64,000 nt of DNA, from positions 101,304,679 to 101,368,678 of the forward strand of contig NC_034409.1 in NCBI RefSeq assembly GCF_002078875.1, given 5' to 3'. The notes below the pieces were generated by a model that saw nothing but the letters and a program-made list of their open reading frames with translations, searched no databases and was not told the DNA's origin. Each line of letters begins with the position of its first letter. Position 1 is the stretch's first letter. This DNA comes from Numida meleagris (Eukaryota; Chordata; Aves; Galliformes; Numididae). The translations under genes and the position numbers were made by a program. Positions 35,441-46,246 of this stretch are shown one piece after another.

Positions 35441-38400
35441 TTTACATCTGATCAGAGAATTAGAAGGACATAGAAATGCAATAGAGTGTAACATTCAAAA
35501 TCAGAAGCAGTTGCTTTGTCCTGCCCATACCTAACACAAGTAATGCAGTAAAAAGCAGTGGAATATCAGGAACTGAGAGGGTGGGTAGGTCATTTAAATA
35601 AGAGTTGTTTTACGTTCTGGGATTCATACTTCTAGTGTGGATATCATAAAGCCTTTCAAAGCACCCTAATGTTTTATAAAGGATGAATGAGGAGAAAGAA
35701 TGCTGTGAAATGGGCTCCACAGTTAGGAAACGATGTCTAAGCATCCCAATAAGCAATACTTAAGAGAAATTTGTTTAAAATTTTCTCGTACACCCCAGAT
35801 ATACATCTAAGGAATCACACTGCTTTTAGGTTCCAAGTAAAATTTTGAAGCTAAAGATACTCTTAGGTCTACTATGGATCTCCTCCAGTTTCCTAGCAGG
35901 TGGCAGCTGTTTCATCATGTCCTAAAGTGCAAAATTAGCTCAAATAGTTAGAATAGCCAAACAAAAATGTAGCATAGCTGCATATAGCTGGGAATCCAGT
36001 GGGCAAAATGCTTTCTTTGGCTTGCAGGCAGAGAGAGGTTTTTTGTAGAGCAGTTTCACAGAGGAATTCATGATGAGATTCCCTGCGGGATACACTGAAA
36101 GAAAACAAGTCTCAGAGCCAAAGGGGATGTAAATGGTGGCACGAATACATGTTGCTCCTGATGAATATAGAGTGTTAATATCTGCCTGAGAATCTGTAGG
36201 AAAATAACATGTGGATAGCTTTTGGCAATGAAAAGACTGAATTTCAGATTGTTTAATACATTTGTTTAAGAGGGTAATAACAATAAAATAGACTGAAATG
36301 ATCACTACTGAGCAATGGTGTGGGAGAGATAGAATGGTAAACAACCCATTTTAATATCCACTTAAATTATAAAGAATATTAATGGAAAAAATTCATTTTA
36401 TTTACAACTTTCTTCGAAACTTCGGAATTGAAGGATGGGATGATTCTGGGTACTAATGTAACGTTTTCCCTATTTAAGACCCTTGTTTAAAGACATACCT
36501 TCAAGTATGGAGATTTAGAAGTGTGTAAGAGCAACTTGCAAACACTAAGATAAAGCACAGGATTTTGTAGGCCTTGTTAGTTTTTACACCACATCACCCA
36601 TCTGAATGGCTGTGGTATGCCTCTACGTGTGCTCCAGTAGCTTTTGATTACTCCAGTTTAAACAGAGCATCTGTCAGTATTACCATTAAAGTCTCCATCA
36701 ACTCTGAGCAAGAAACACGTATACAGCTGGAGTTCAGCATGGCTGCCTTCAGTTAGGAGACTATTCCCCTTTCTTTAGCACTAACAGATTACACATGGCC
36801 CAGTTTAAAAGTCATATGGGGTTTCTGTGGGAACGGCCTCCTCACTGGCTGGGTCTCACTGCAGCTGCCTAGTAACAATCATTAATGGGACACAGAGGGA
36901 AATAATACAACTTCCAGATTTAATTTCCATAGCAGCGTCCAAGTTCAGCACAGAGCAACACCTCTTTCCTTCCCACCCTGGCCTGGTTTGCAGCCTCCAT
37001 GGGACTCTGCCCCTGAAGCTCTGAAGAAGGGCAGGGAGGAAGCTAGGATCTCCCAGCAGCAGCATGCCTACTTCACCAGTTCCTGACGCAGGCTACAAGG
37101 TCTGTCTTTCAGGACAAGTGTAAGGTCAGTTATCTTTGTTGTACAAAGGGCTCTTCTGGCACATAGGGCAGCACTGTGTATCTGAACACAGTCCTCCCTT
37201 GTGCCCAGGTGAAAAGAAAGGAAGTCATCTTCTCTCAATATGGTGGAATCAGTCTTTCACATAAACCTGCCAGATTTAGGCATTTGCACTGATCACCATC
37301 ATCCATCACCTCCTAGTCAAGGGTGGGGAAACAAACTCCCTGATCTCCCAAGGGCATTAGGACTGTGACTGTCACTTCTTTGCATAGATTATGCCCAACA
37401 AGAAAGCGGAAAAGTAGAGCTGCCTGTCAGTTGATTTCATTCTGCCATTTTCTCTTTCCTGCTCTTGTATGTGTACAAGTAGCTTTGTCTCATCAACTTA
37501 CACCTCCCTGGTTTAGTTTTCACAGCAGGAGTCACTACTGTTTGTTTGTTTGTTCTGAGTGTAAAACACAGCGAGTTTTCTTTACTTATATTATTAGCAA
37601 AAATGCATGCTATGGGCAAGCAATTACCAAAGACAGCAGTTAAATAGGGGGAAATGCAATAAGGCTGTGCTTTGTGTGTCCCAGCTGGGTGAGCCCCCCA
37701 ACAATGAGTTTTTATGGAGTTTGCATGGTCACATGAAATACAGAAGCCAATCGATGCTTTTATGGAAAATTCTCTAAATTGCCACATGCTCACAATGTAT
37801 GTTAACAACTTTAAAATCCTTACTTACTTTAGGTGAAATTTATCCATATAGACTATAAATAAGCAAACTAAGTCACGTTTAAGCACACAGTAGGAGATTC
37901 GATTGTACATATTTTACGTCAACTTTCTTGAGTGGAAAGTTTAACCATAAGATTCAAGACCAGCATTCAGGGAAGCTGAGGTGCAGAGCAGAAAAGGCAT
38001 CGAAGTCATGCTGTCATGCTGTATTAGTGTGTGATACTTGAAACAACAACAATCATAAGATCTTTAAATGGTGTTTCTTTAGGGAAAAGTTCTTTTCTTT
38101 TTTGCATGAGCAACTTTTCTTCAAATTTCAATTGAGAATTAAATTTTAACAATAGCTTTCAAAAGCACCCATAAATAAGAGGTTATAATGGCTATAGTGA
38201 AAGAAATTTGAGTTATTTGTGATGCTATTATATGTCATTATAACAAGTAAATGCTTATTTCTGGAAATGCATACATGGTTTTGGGGCAAAGACTGAAAGA
38301 AATCAATCATCATTTTTGCCAGCAATCATTGCTTTCAGTTAATATAGAATAGAAGTAAGCAAGCACTTAGTTGGCAATAGTGATTTTGTTTCTGGCCATC

Positions 38401-38612
38401 TTGGGTTTTGTGTGTGAAACTCCAGTTTCCTGTAGGGTTTGCAATTTTGTTTTCTATTTTCATTCTCCAAGACAGTAATTGGATACGCAATGTGGTGTTT
38501 TACATTCTAGTATCATGTACCGTCATAGTCCAAATCTGCAAACAAATCAACACAATACCCATCACGCCAAGATCATCTTACTCCGCATATCTATGAAGAC
38601 TAACTGCTTGCT

Positions 38613-38659
38613 GGTTCAGAATTTATTTCCATAATTGGTTCAAATTCATTTCCATAATT
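38613..38659. repeat. Two-copy tandem duplication, period 24
   Basis: GGTTCAGAATTTATTTCC.. at 38613-38636 is followed by GGTTCAAATTCATTTCC.. at 38637-38659. Both copies end in ATAATT. Confidence 0.85.
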
Positions 38660-39646
38660 ACCAAGCCAGCTCTCTCATGATGTGCATATGCTAAGTGCCG
38701 ACGTCAGAAATGCAGTTTTATCTTATTTTATAGTTTTATACTATCTCCTTTATATAAACATCAAATATATTTTTGCTCAGAAACTAGATTCCTTCCAAAA
38801 CAAATTAAAAGAAAACAAAACAAAACAATATCTGACACTGAGGTTCAAGATCTTCTTACTAGGTCTGAGAGGATCCCCTCAATTCCACATAAATTCTACC
38901 TGAGCATTTGATAGAGTAATCTAGAACTACAGAAGATAGTTATCAGAAATCACAATTCAGAAAATATTCTGAACTCACAGTTTCTCTGCTGTGAATTACT
39001 ATATTTAATTTTATTCTTTGAAAAGCCTTGGCTTTGTTATATCCTCAGATATCCAAATTCATCAGTAAGGGGAATAAAATTTTTAAATACACTAATTCAT
39101 GATTTGAGTACCCTTGTTTCATGTTTGCAACAAAGAGAAGTAAGAAACTCCTGCATTTCCAAAACTCTGAGAATCTTATTCACAGTACCGTCCTTCCCAC
39201 TGTCTCCATCTTGACGTTCTTTGGAAGGACTTCTTTGATCTCCCCTTTTTTCAAAATCCTGACCAATATCCAAAATCCAGTATCTCCTTCATATAATACC
39301 AATTTCTATTCAAATAATATAATTTCTGAAGACCAATAATAGAAAAACATTTTCTGATACAGATTTGTTTATAGCAACAACAGAAGCAACTCTGGCTCAT
39401 TCCTAGCTACAGTGAGGCTAAACTATGCTTATGTAACTAACATCTGAGAAGCGCTGCAATATAACAGGCTATCACTGAGAACCAGCACATACCTACTGCA
39501 AGGACGATCAACTGTTATCGTCAAAGGAGGCATAGCTAGTAACATGCTTGCATAGCTGCATGTATTTGAACCCAACTAACCTATGTACTCTTCTCTTTCC
39601 GTATTGGTGAACATGGAGGAGAAGGGACCACCTTCCCAAGTGTTTA

Positions 39647-39665
39647 TATGGTATGGTATGGTATG
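39647..39665. repeat. (TATGG)n short array
   Basis: 3.8 perfect TATGG units. Confidence 0.9.
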
Positions 39666-42600
39666 TTAACCACTTCAAGTGTGGACGTGCTATAGCCAGT
39701 GTGCAGGACAGCAGTAACAAAGGCATGTCATAAAGGTGCTGTGGACCACAAAATAGTGTATAAAAATAATCTTGATATTATGTATTTAAAAAGGTATATG
39801 TACTTGCTAGAGTCCTCATTGCATGTTTACCTTATGTAAATAAAATTATAGGAGACTTTGAAAAATATAGTCATGGAGGTTGATTGCCACAGCAATACCT
39901 CATACAGATTAAGTCATGCACAACAGCATTTCTGAAAAATCTGCTGCTTTAGTTTTGTTTAGCATTACCCTTAACACATTGTCAGAGCTAATAAAAGAAC
40001 TGATTGTTTCCATTTTAATATGCTCTATCATCATAACTGTGCACAAATGAAACTGGATTTGATATTCCCTAGAAAAGCATGTGTCATTGTTTGGACTAGA
40101 TAAGGTCTGCATCTCTATTCCCACCAGATTAGGGAACAGAACGGAACATTCAGATCCTTCTCTCTAGAGTTGCCATGGGACAAGCCTTGCAGCATAAAAT
40201 AGAAGACACTCAGTCATGTAGCGAATTATATTCAACCTGCTCTGGTTCCAGAGAGGACACAGCAATGCTGTAGCTGACCCAAAGTGAAATCTTGGATGAT
40301 GTCATGATTATATGCAGGCTGCAAGATGTTTCACTCTTGTACTGTTTCCAAGCTAAATAGAAATGAATTGTATACAAATGGATCAGGTCACAGATTCCAG
40401 AGTGAGTGGCTATAAACAGTTCAAAATAGTTTTGTGTAAAAAAAGTCTTATCACATGCTAATATGTGCTGGATTTTCCTTTAATTTTGATACAGATGAAT
40501 AAATCAAAATGAATAAGTAAACATAACCTTCAATACAAGAGTATTCTTGCAGTACCTACAAATGTGTATGAGCTTCCTGTTATTCACAGCTTGCAATTTA
40601 CAAGCAGTAAAGGGGAGAAGAAAACAGAAGTTACTGTGTTACCCATCAGTCCCAGCAGTTGCACAATCAGTGATACTATATGCTAGCGTGGATCCCTTTT
40701 GCGTGGTCCCATGCTATGGCTCAGAGCCTGATTGGACATCACAGATCTTCAAGAAGATCAAGGCAAGGGTTTCAGGTGAAACAGCCTGCAGGACTTCCTA
40801 AGAGAGCAATTATTTTGCTCATAAATATTTTTATATTTTCCTGTTTTTTCCCTGAACATCCAAAGACAAGGGAACTCTTTCTCCCCTAAGGAGAAAGAAA
40901 CTTATGACAGTTTTACCCCTGATCCTACTGAGAGCCAATTTACAGTAGAGTCCTACTCTCATTTTCTGCTGCCCTGGAGATATATTTTTCTCCTTGCCTA
41001 AAACAAAGCAAACAAAAACCCACTGAGGTTATGACTTACAAATCTAGTGACTTCTGCCATCTCATCTCCTTCAACAAAAGGTCAAAAAGGCTTGGGTCAC
41101 ACAACTTTCCGTAGACGGTACAGGCTCGTTTAGTTAATGACCTTTTCATTTCACCAGCCAGTGAATAAATAGTAAAATTATCCATCTGGTGTTAGCTTTA
41201 CCCTAAAAGTTTTAACTCAAGTCCGTATAAGTTCTACTCCATCGTCAAACCATTGTGGAACCTCATTTCTTATCCAGACTTCATATTTAAAACATTGTAA
41301 AAATGTTAGTGGAAGCACTGCATTCTAGAGAGCACCACTGAGAGGCCAAGGCCTGCTAAAATCACATTTGATAGTTTCTGTGTGACGTAGTGAGACTACC
41401 ATCATTTAACTGTCTTTAATCATTTATTGTATTTCTTACAACACATAATTTCTAGGGTACTTGGAACGTTTGATGCCCTGTGCTGACTGGACACATGACA
41501 GAGAGAATGACATCATATAGAGTTCAACATCAACTTATCTTGTTATAAGTAATATTTGAAAATGTAGTTCCCTTAGTTATTTTGTTCAATCTATTAATAA
41601 ACATCTTTTTAGAACTGTTATTTTTATCATGTCAACTGATACCAACTGTAATCATATAAATATTTTAAAAGAAAATTTGTGTTAAGCCTGAAACAGAACA
41701 ACAGATACAAAAGCTCTGAAAATTGACTGTTTCCCATTCCAGTTACTACATTCTGTACTTGTATTTTGCTAAAGTACAGATTTGTCTTGGTTAAAAAGGA
41801 GACAAGAACAGCATATGTTCTCGTAAGAATTTCCATATTTTGTTGCAGCTGCTGTAAGAACCTTCCAGTATAACAACTGATGCTGCTGTCTTTGCAGATC
41901 TGTGGTGATACAGATTGCGTTTGACATTATAGGCAGAAAAACATCATACACAAGCTGGAGACTTTTTACTTCTTGCACATCTTCAAATTGGCATAAATAC
42001 CACAAAAATATTCAGAAAGTTTCCACTGATCTTTTAAAGGAGCTGCCGTGTCGACAATAGCTCAGAATTTGGCCTTTTTGCAGACTTTTCTGACATGCTC
42101 CAAAGACCTGATTATCAGCATGTAGAAACTGGTTTTTAATGTTCCTATCTGCTGGATTAATTCTTTAGTTCTTCTGAAGTCTAAATAAGGTTTGTATAGC
42201 ATTCTTATTGACAAAAGATTAGGAACATGTGGAATTAAGATCAGATCCTCACTGCTATCTTTTATTGTAACTAATGTAAATTGCCACCAATTTCATGAGC
42301 ATTATTCCACATTTTACCAGAAGGGCACCTCATCACAACTTCCTGAGGTTGTACCCAATTAAAACTTCTCCCTAATTCTTTCCACTCTGCCTGTGATTTC
42401 AGCCTGGATACAATACTCACTGCCAGAGCTGGGGAAAATTGGTTTCTAAACAGTGGCTGAAAAACAAGACTGCTTACAATTCAGATATTTAAAGAGCTGA
42501 TGATAGAGAAATACATATATGGTAGTAAAAGATAGTGAACATTTTTCTTCAATGATTCTTAACAATGGAGGATCTGGCATCATTCTCAACCAGCAGATTT

Positions 42601-43275
42601 ATACATAATATTCTGTATGGCTTGTAACAAAATCTTAATTTGCAATCTGCCAAGTGCTGGGTGACAGACAAAACTCAATTTTTTTTAACTTTTTTTACAC
42701 TATTACTAAATCTGTTCTTGATTTAGCTTTGTTTACAAGATAACATTTTGTGAAATGCACTTTCCCTGCTCAAGGAGTTTCTGCATGTCAAAGTATGTAC
42801 TAATGACAGCTCCCTGTAGTGTATTAGAGCATTACATATAAACAGGATGCTCATTTTAAAAGGGTGTGATTTAGCTAGTGGTTGGAAGACACAGTGCATG
42901 CATATTTATGTAAGAATACATAAGCCTTTCAAAGTATTTTACATGTCACTGAGGAAAAAAGTGTACTAGACTCCACAAATTTTGAAAAGCCTTGTTTGAT
43001 TTTATTTTAATAAAGGGTCCTAGATAAACAGGCTTATAGATAAAACACCTTTAACATTATGTACAAAATTAATACATAATTACTACACTGTGAAGATAAC
43101 ACTTTGGATCCTCTTTCATCCTCTCTTCAACACCAATTTTTCAATCTCTTCTGAGTGGATATCTTGTAAGAGAAAATGCACTCCAGTCTAAGACAAGGGG
43201 GCCAAAGATCCTGTAAAGTGCTATATTTCTCATACTATGGCCAGCTCATAAGCTCACTGGCACCCACAGCAAAAG

Positions 43276-43281
43276 ATCTCA
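43276..43281. repeat. Left 6-bp target site duplication (ATCTCA)
   Basis: ATCTCA immediately precedes the LTR's TG and recurs at 43682-43687 immediately after its CA. Confidence 0.93.
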
Positions 43282-43540
43282 TGTTGTAGTAGGCGTCTCA
43301 CGGATCTCGGTTTGTAACACGGAAAGGCCCTTCCCCATATGCTTGTTATTGGTTCGCCTAAGTGGCTGAACCTGTGTCGTGGACACAGGGGGTTGAGCTT
43401 CTTAGTTTTCATAATAAGGGGCACAACAACTCCGTGTATGGCCTGTCGGAAGTGACAGGTCAGAAGCGGGAGATTCAATATGATTGGCCAGGAGCACCGC
43501 GTGAGCTTCTGGAACAGTCTAGCAAGAAGATAAGAAACAC

Positions 43541-43548
43541 TATATATT
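43541..43548 (+). promoter_or_regulatory. Candidate TATA box of the LTR
   Basis: TATATATT lies 16 bp upstream of the AATAAA signal, in the compact U3/R arrangement seen in avian leukosis-type LTRs. Activity is inferred from position only. Confidence 0.7.
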
Positions 43549-43563
43549 TCTTTAGCTTTTACC

Positions 43564-43569
43564 AATAAA
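43564..43569 (+). promoter_or_regulatory. Candidate polyadenylation signal of the LTR
   Basis: AATAAA followed by CGCCATTTTGC, as in the R region of alpharetroviral LTRs. Confidence 0.75.
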
Positions 43570-43681
43570 CGCCATTTTGCTGCGCATCATATTGATGCTG
43601 TGTGTGGTATTTGGCCAGGACCGGGTTTAGGTTCCTTTCGTGCAAGAACAATACTAAAAGGGTCGCCAGAGTTCGGTAACA

Positions 43682-43687
43682 ATCTCA
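43682..43687. repeat. Right 6-bp target site duplication (ATCTCA)
   Basis: Identical to 43276-43281. Together they define the integration site exactly. Confidence 0.93.
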
Positions 43688-43977
43688 TCACTTTCAAGTC
43701 AGAACTTTAAAATATTCCCTAAAAGGACAGCTGGAATAAGGCCCTTGTATTGTATCAAGGCTGATAACATGCACTGTGAAACTGCATGAAAGTGGAATTC
43801 CTCTGATCTTTCTAGGCTAATTTGTGTTAAATGAAAATACAACAGCTTTTTCTGCAGTCCTCTTTTTCAGGTTACAGCACATGTAGCATTCAACACCCAT
43901 GTGATGCACGGACCTAAACGTGTGTTTTGGAACTAGATTGATTCTCTAAGTTACTTCTGCAAAAAAAAAAAGCTATT

Positions 43978-44082
43978 GGAATATATATCAGTTATATATT
44001 ATTGATATATATTGATTATATATCAATATTATTTTTTATATATATATCAATTATTATATATCAATCTCTATATCAATTGTTC
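43978..44082. repeat. AT-rich tract with ATATATCAAT units and a hairpin
   Basis: ATATATCAAT-type units recur four to five times in both orientations. The pair ATTGATATAT (44001-44010) and ATATATCAAT (44018-44027) forms a perfect 10-bp inverted repeat around a 7-bp loop, extendable by one base pair. Confidence 0.85.
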
Positions 44083-44154
44083 TTGGAAGGCTGAGACATT
44101 TTAAACAGATTGAAATGTTCTCCCCAGAGCATTTTACAGGAATGTTTTCATTGA

Positions 44155-44198
44155 CTTCAGTAATATTAAGATTGATCTTCAGTAATGCCAAGATTGAT
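44155..44198. repeat. 22-bp tandem duplication
   Basis: CTTCAGTAATATTAAGATTG.. is followed directly by CTTCAGTAATGCCAAGATTG.., with three mismatches in 22 bp. Confidence 0.88.
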
Positions 44199-46099
44199 CT
44201 ACTAATACTTATTTCTATCTCAGGAAATCAGCTTTCTGATCATGTAAGGAAATATCTACAGTTTGAACTACTCTGCTATATTTGTCCTGATTAAACATGG
44301 TTACCTATATTCAAGAAAATTGGAAGACTTGATGCAATCACCCATTACTAGAGTTCAATTAAAAAAAATCTTCCCACTCATTTGCACTGGGAAATCAAGA
44401 TCTGTGCAGTGCAAGATCATTTTAAAGAGTGTTACTTTTTCCGCTTAAAGCAAAACTTTGAATATTCTAGATATATAGCACTTTCAGTCAGTATTTGTAT
44501 ATGCGTGTGTGTGCATGTTTGTGCACGAGTCTAACACTGCTGTCCATTTCATAAATAGAATCTGCCCTGCACGGAGAATAAGTCTGGTGCATTGTATTAA
44601 AGACAGTAATTTGAACTTCAGTGCAGTGTGTATCATCCTTAAGAGTATTATTTGTATTTGATGAGAGAAATAATCTTTTAAATACATGGACAGATTGAAT
44701 GAAAATGGTATCACTGCAAATATGGCTGTAACAACTTTTGCAGTGCTATCAACAATGAGGTCAAGTACAGTATCCAAGTATCCATTAAACACAGAAAATG
44801 AACAGAAACTACTTAAATAGCAAATAAAGCAAAGGCATAGATTTTCCTAGCTGCAAGCTCAGTTCATGCCAAATACTGTTGCAACAACTGACCTCACAAT
44901 TCTTGGTCATGGATGATTCAGGCACCACACTAAATATACAAATGTGTACAGTAGTATAGTCTGATATAATACAATAAAATGGACCACTATTATTTAAACT
45001 GGAAATAGAATGAAAATCCAAATATTTCCAGTCTCAAAATGAAAAAAGTCAAATAAATCAGCACCTTGAAATGCTGTGTAACACTAACTGATTGCTAAGT
45101 GGTAAAGGTGTTACTACAGTTAAACCAGGTCCATCTTTTTTTGGCTGCCATTAAATTTTATTTTGCTATTTTTTAATTCTAAAGCTGCGATCTACTAACT
45201 GGTATTTTACAAAGGACTCATATGTCTAATTCAAAGAAGGTCTAGCAATGTGACATACAAACACATCTAGTCTTTTCCCAAACAAAATTTCTATATTGCC
45301 TATTGTAAGAGGAAGGGCCAAATCATTTTTCTTTAAATGGAAACCATACACATTTTTGTTATCACATAGGAAAAATGTGAAGGTTTAAATGTTATTTCTT
45401 TTCATGGAAGTGTTAATTCAAAAAGTATTATGATTGTAATGGAAAATTATTTATCATCTTTTGGTGTTTCATCCAAAAAAAAAAGTGACAGTGAGCATCT
45501 CAACTGATTTTGCTAGTAGAAGAATCTAATAGTATTCTAAGGTACAATAACTAAATTCCAGAGTATTTTTATTTCATCAGAGCTTCTAATCCCACAAAAT
45601 ACATACAAAATGGACTAGTCCACCTAGTTGTTCAGTATCACAGTAATCAAGAACCATCCTAAATATCAGCGTGGAAAAGATAGATGGAGATTCTATTGTA
45701 AAGAATGATATGTCTCTGAAAAGAAAGTTAAAAGAAAACTAGATACAGAACCCCCCCCCCCTCCCCCTCCAGAAAAACTAAGTCAGAGACATACTTAAAG
45801 TTGCTTTTATATTGTGAAGCTGATGATTCCAGCTACTGACTGAGGTTCTACAGGTGTTTCATAATGATTCTTCACCAAAGTCCCAAAGATTTAGAACAGC
45901 TGCACTTCACTTTCTCCCAGCTGTGCCAAGCTGACAGCCCTCTACCTAGCACAAGGAGAAAACATAATTTTGTGTTTAAGCTACCACGATCAGTCATAGA
46001 ATTGTATAGTTACAATAAATGATACACCAATACTTTGAGACAAATATATTTTATTTTTTATTTGGCAACTTTCTCCTTTTTTGCCTTATTTCTCATTTG

Positions 46100-46246
46100 A
46101 ATTCTCCCTCGAAGCATTCAAGGCCACGCTGGATGGGGCTTTGAGCAACCTGGTCTAGTGGGAAGTATCCCTGCCTATAGCAGGGGGGTTGGAACTAGAT
46201 AATCATACAGGTCCCTTCCAACCCAAACCATTCTATGATTCTCTGA
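46100..46246 (+). mobile_element. CR1 LINE 3' end
   Basis: CATTCAAGGCCACGCTGGAT, GCAACCTGGTCTAGTGGGAA, TAGCAGGGGGGTTGGAACTA, GGTCCCTTCCAACCCAAACC and ATTCTATGATTCTCTGA follow each other as in a plus-strand CR1 3' end of about 145 bp. Confidence 0.94.

Larger units (their letters stand above)
35441..43275. other. Intergenic, longest element-free stretch (7.8 kb)
   Basis: No CR1, LTR or DNA transposon was recognised in 7.8 kb. The open frames (134 codons at 35940-36344 -, 123 codons at 37437-37808 -, 109 to 60 codons elsewhere) show no domain. Minor features are a 24-bp tandem duplication at 38613-38659 and a (TATGG)n run of 3.8 copies at 39647-39665. Old unrecognised repeats or host regulatory elements could be present but are not visible to me. 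Confidence 0.45.
43282..43681 (+). mobile_element. Solo LTR of avian alpharetrovirus/EAV type
   Basis: Exactly 400 bp from TGTTGTAGTAGGCG to GAGTTCGGTAACA, with canonical TG...CA ends and TGTT/AACA termini. It is flanked by a perfect 6-bp direct repeat (ATCTCA), the duplication length made by avian leukosis-type integrases. Inside, in order on the plus strand, are a GATTGGCC CCAAT-type site (about 43482), a TATATATT box at 43541-43548, and AATAAA at 43564-43569 followed by CGCCATTTTGCTGC and TTTGGCCAGGACCGGG, an arrangement closely resembling the R/U5 of alpharetroviral LTRs. No primer-binding site, gag or second LTR follows: the sequence after the 3' end is the target duplication. So the provirus was lost by recombination between its two LTRs. 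It has no coding capacity. Confidence 0.93.
43688..46099. other. Intergenic with AT-rich hairpin region
   Basis: No gene was recognised. It contains an (ATATATCAATT)-like region at 43978-44082, a 22-bp tandem duplication at 44155-44198, and a C-rich run (11 C, then CTCCCCCTCC) at 45751-45770. Confidence 0.45.

Noticed and set aside
35940..36344. 134-codon minus-strand frame
   Set aside because: No motif, no splice or promoter context, and no similarity I can name.
43254..43568. Open frames of 103 (-) and 68 (+) codons over the solo LTR
   Set aside because: They lie inside non-coding LTR sequence on both strands and match no retroviral protein region.
43282..43687. Possibility of a complete provirus at this LTR
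   Set aside because: Target duplications directly flank a single LTR; no primer-binding site, gag, pol, env or second LTR is present.
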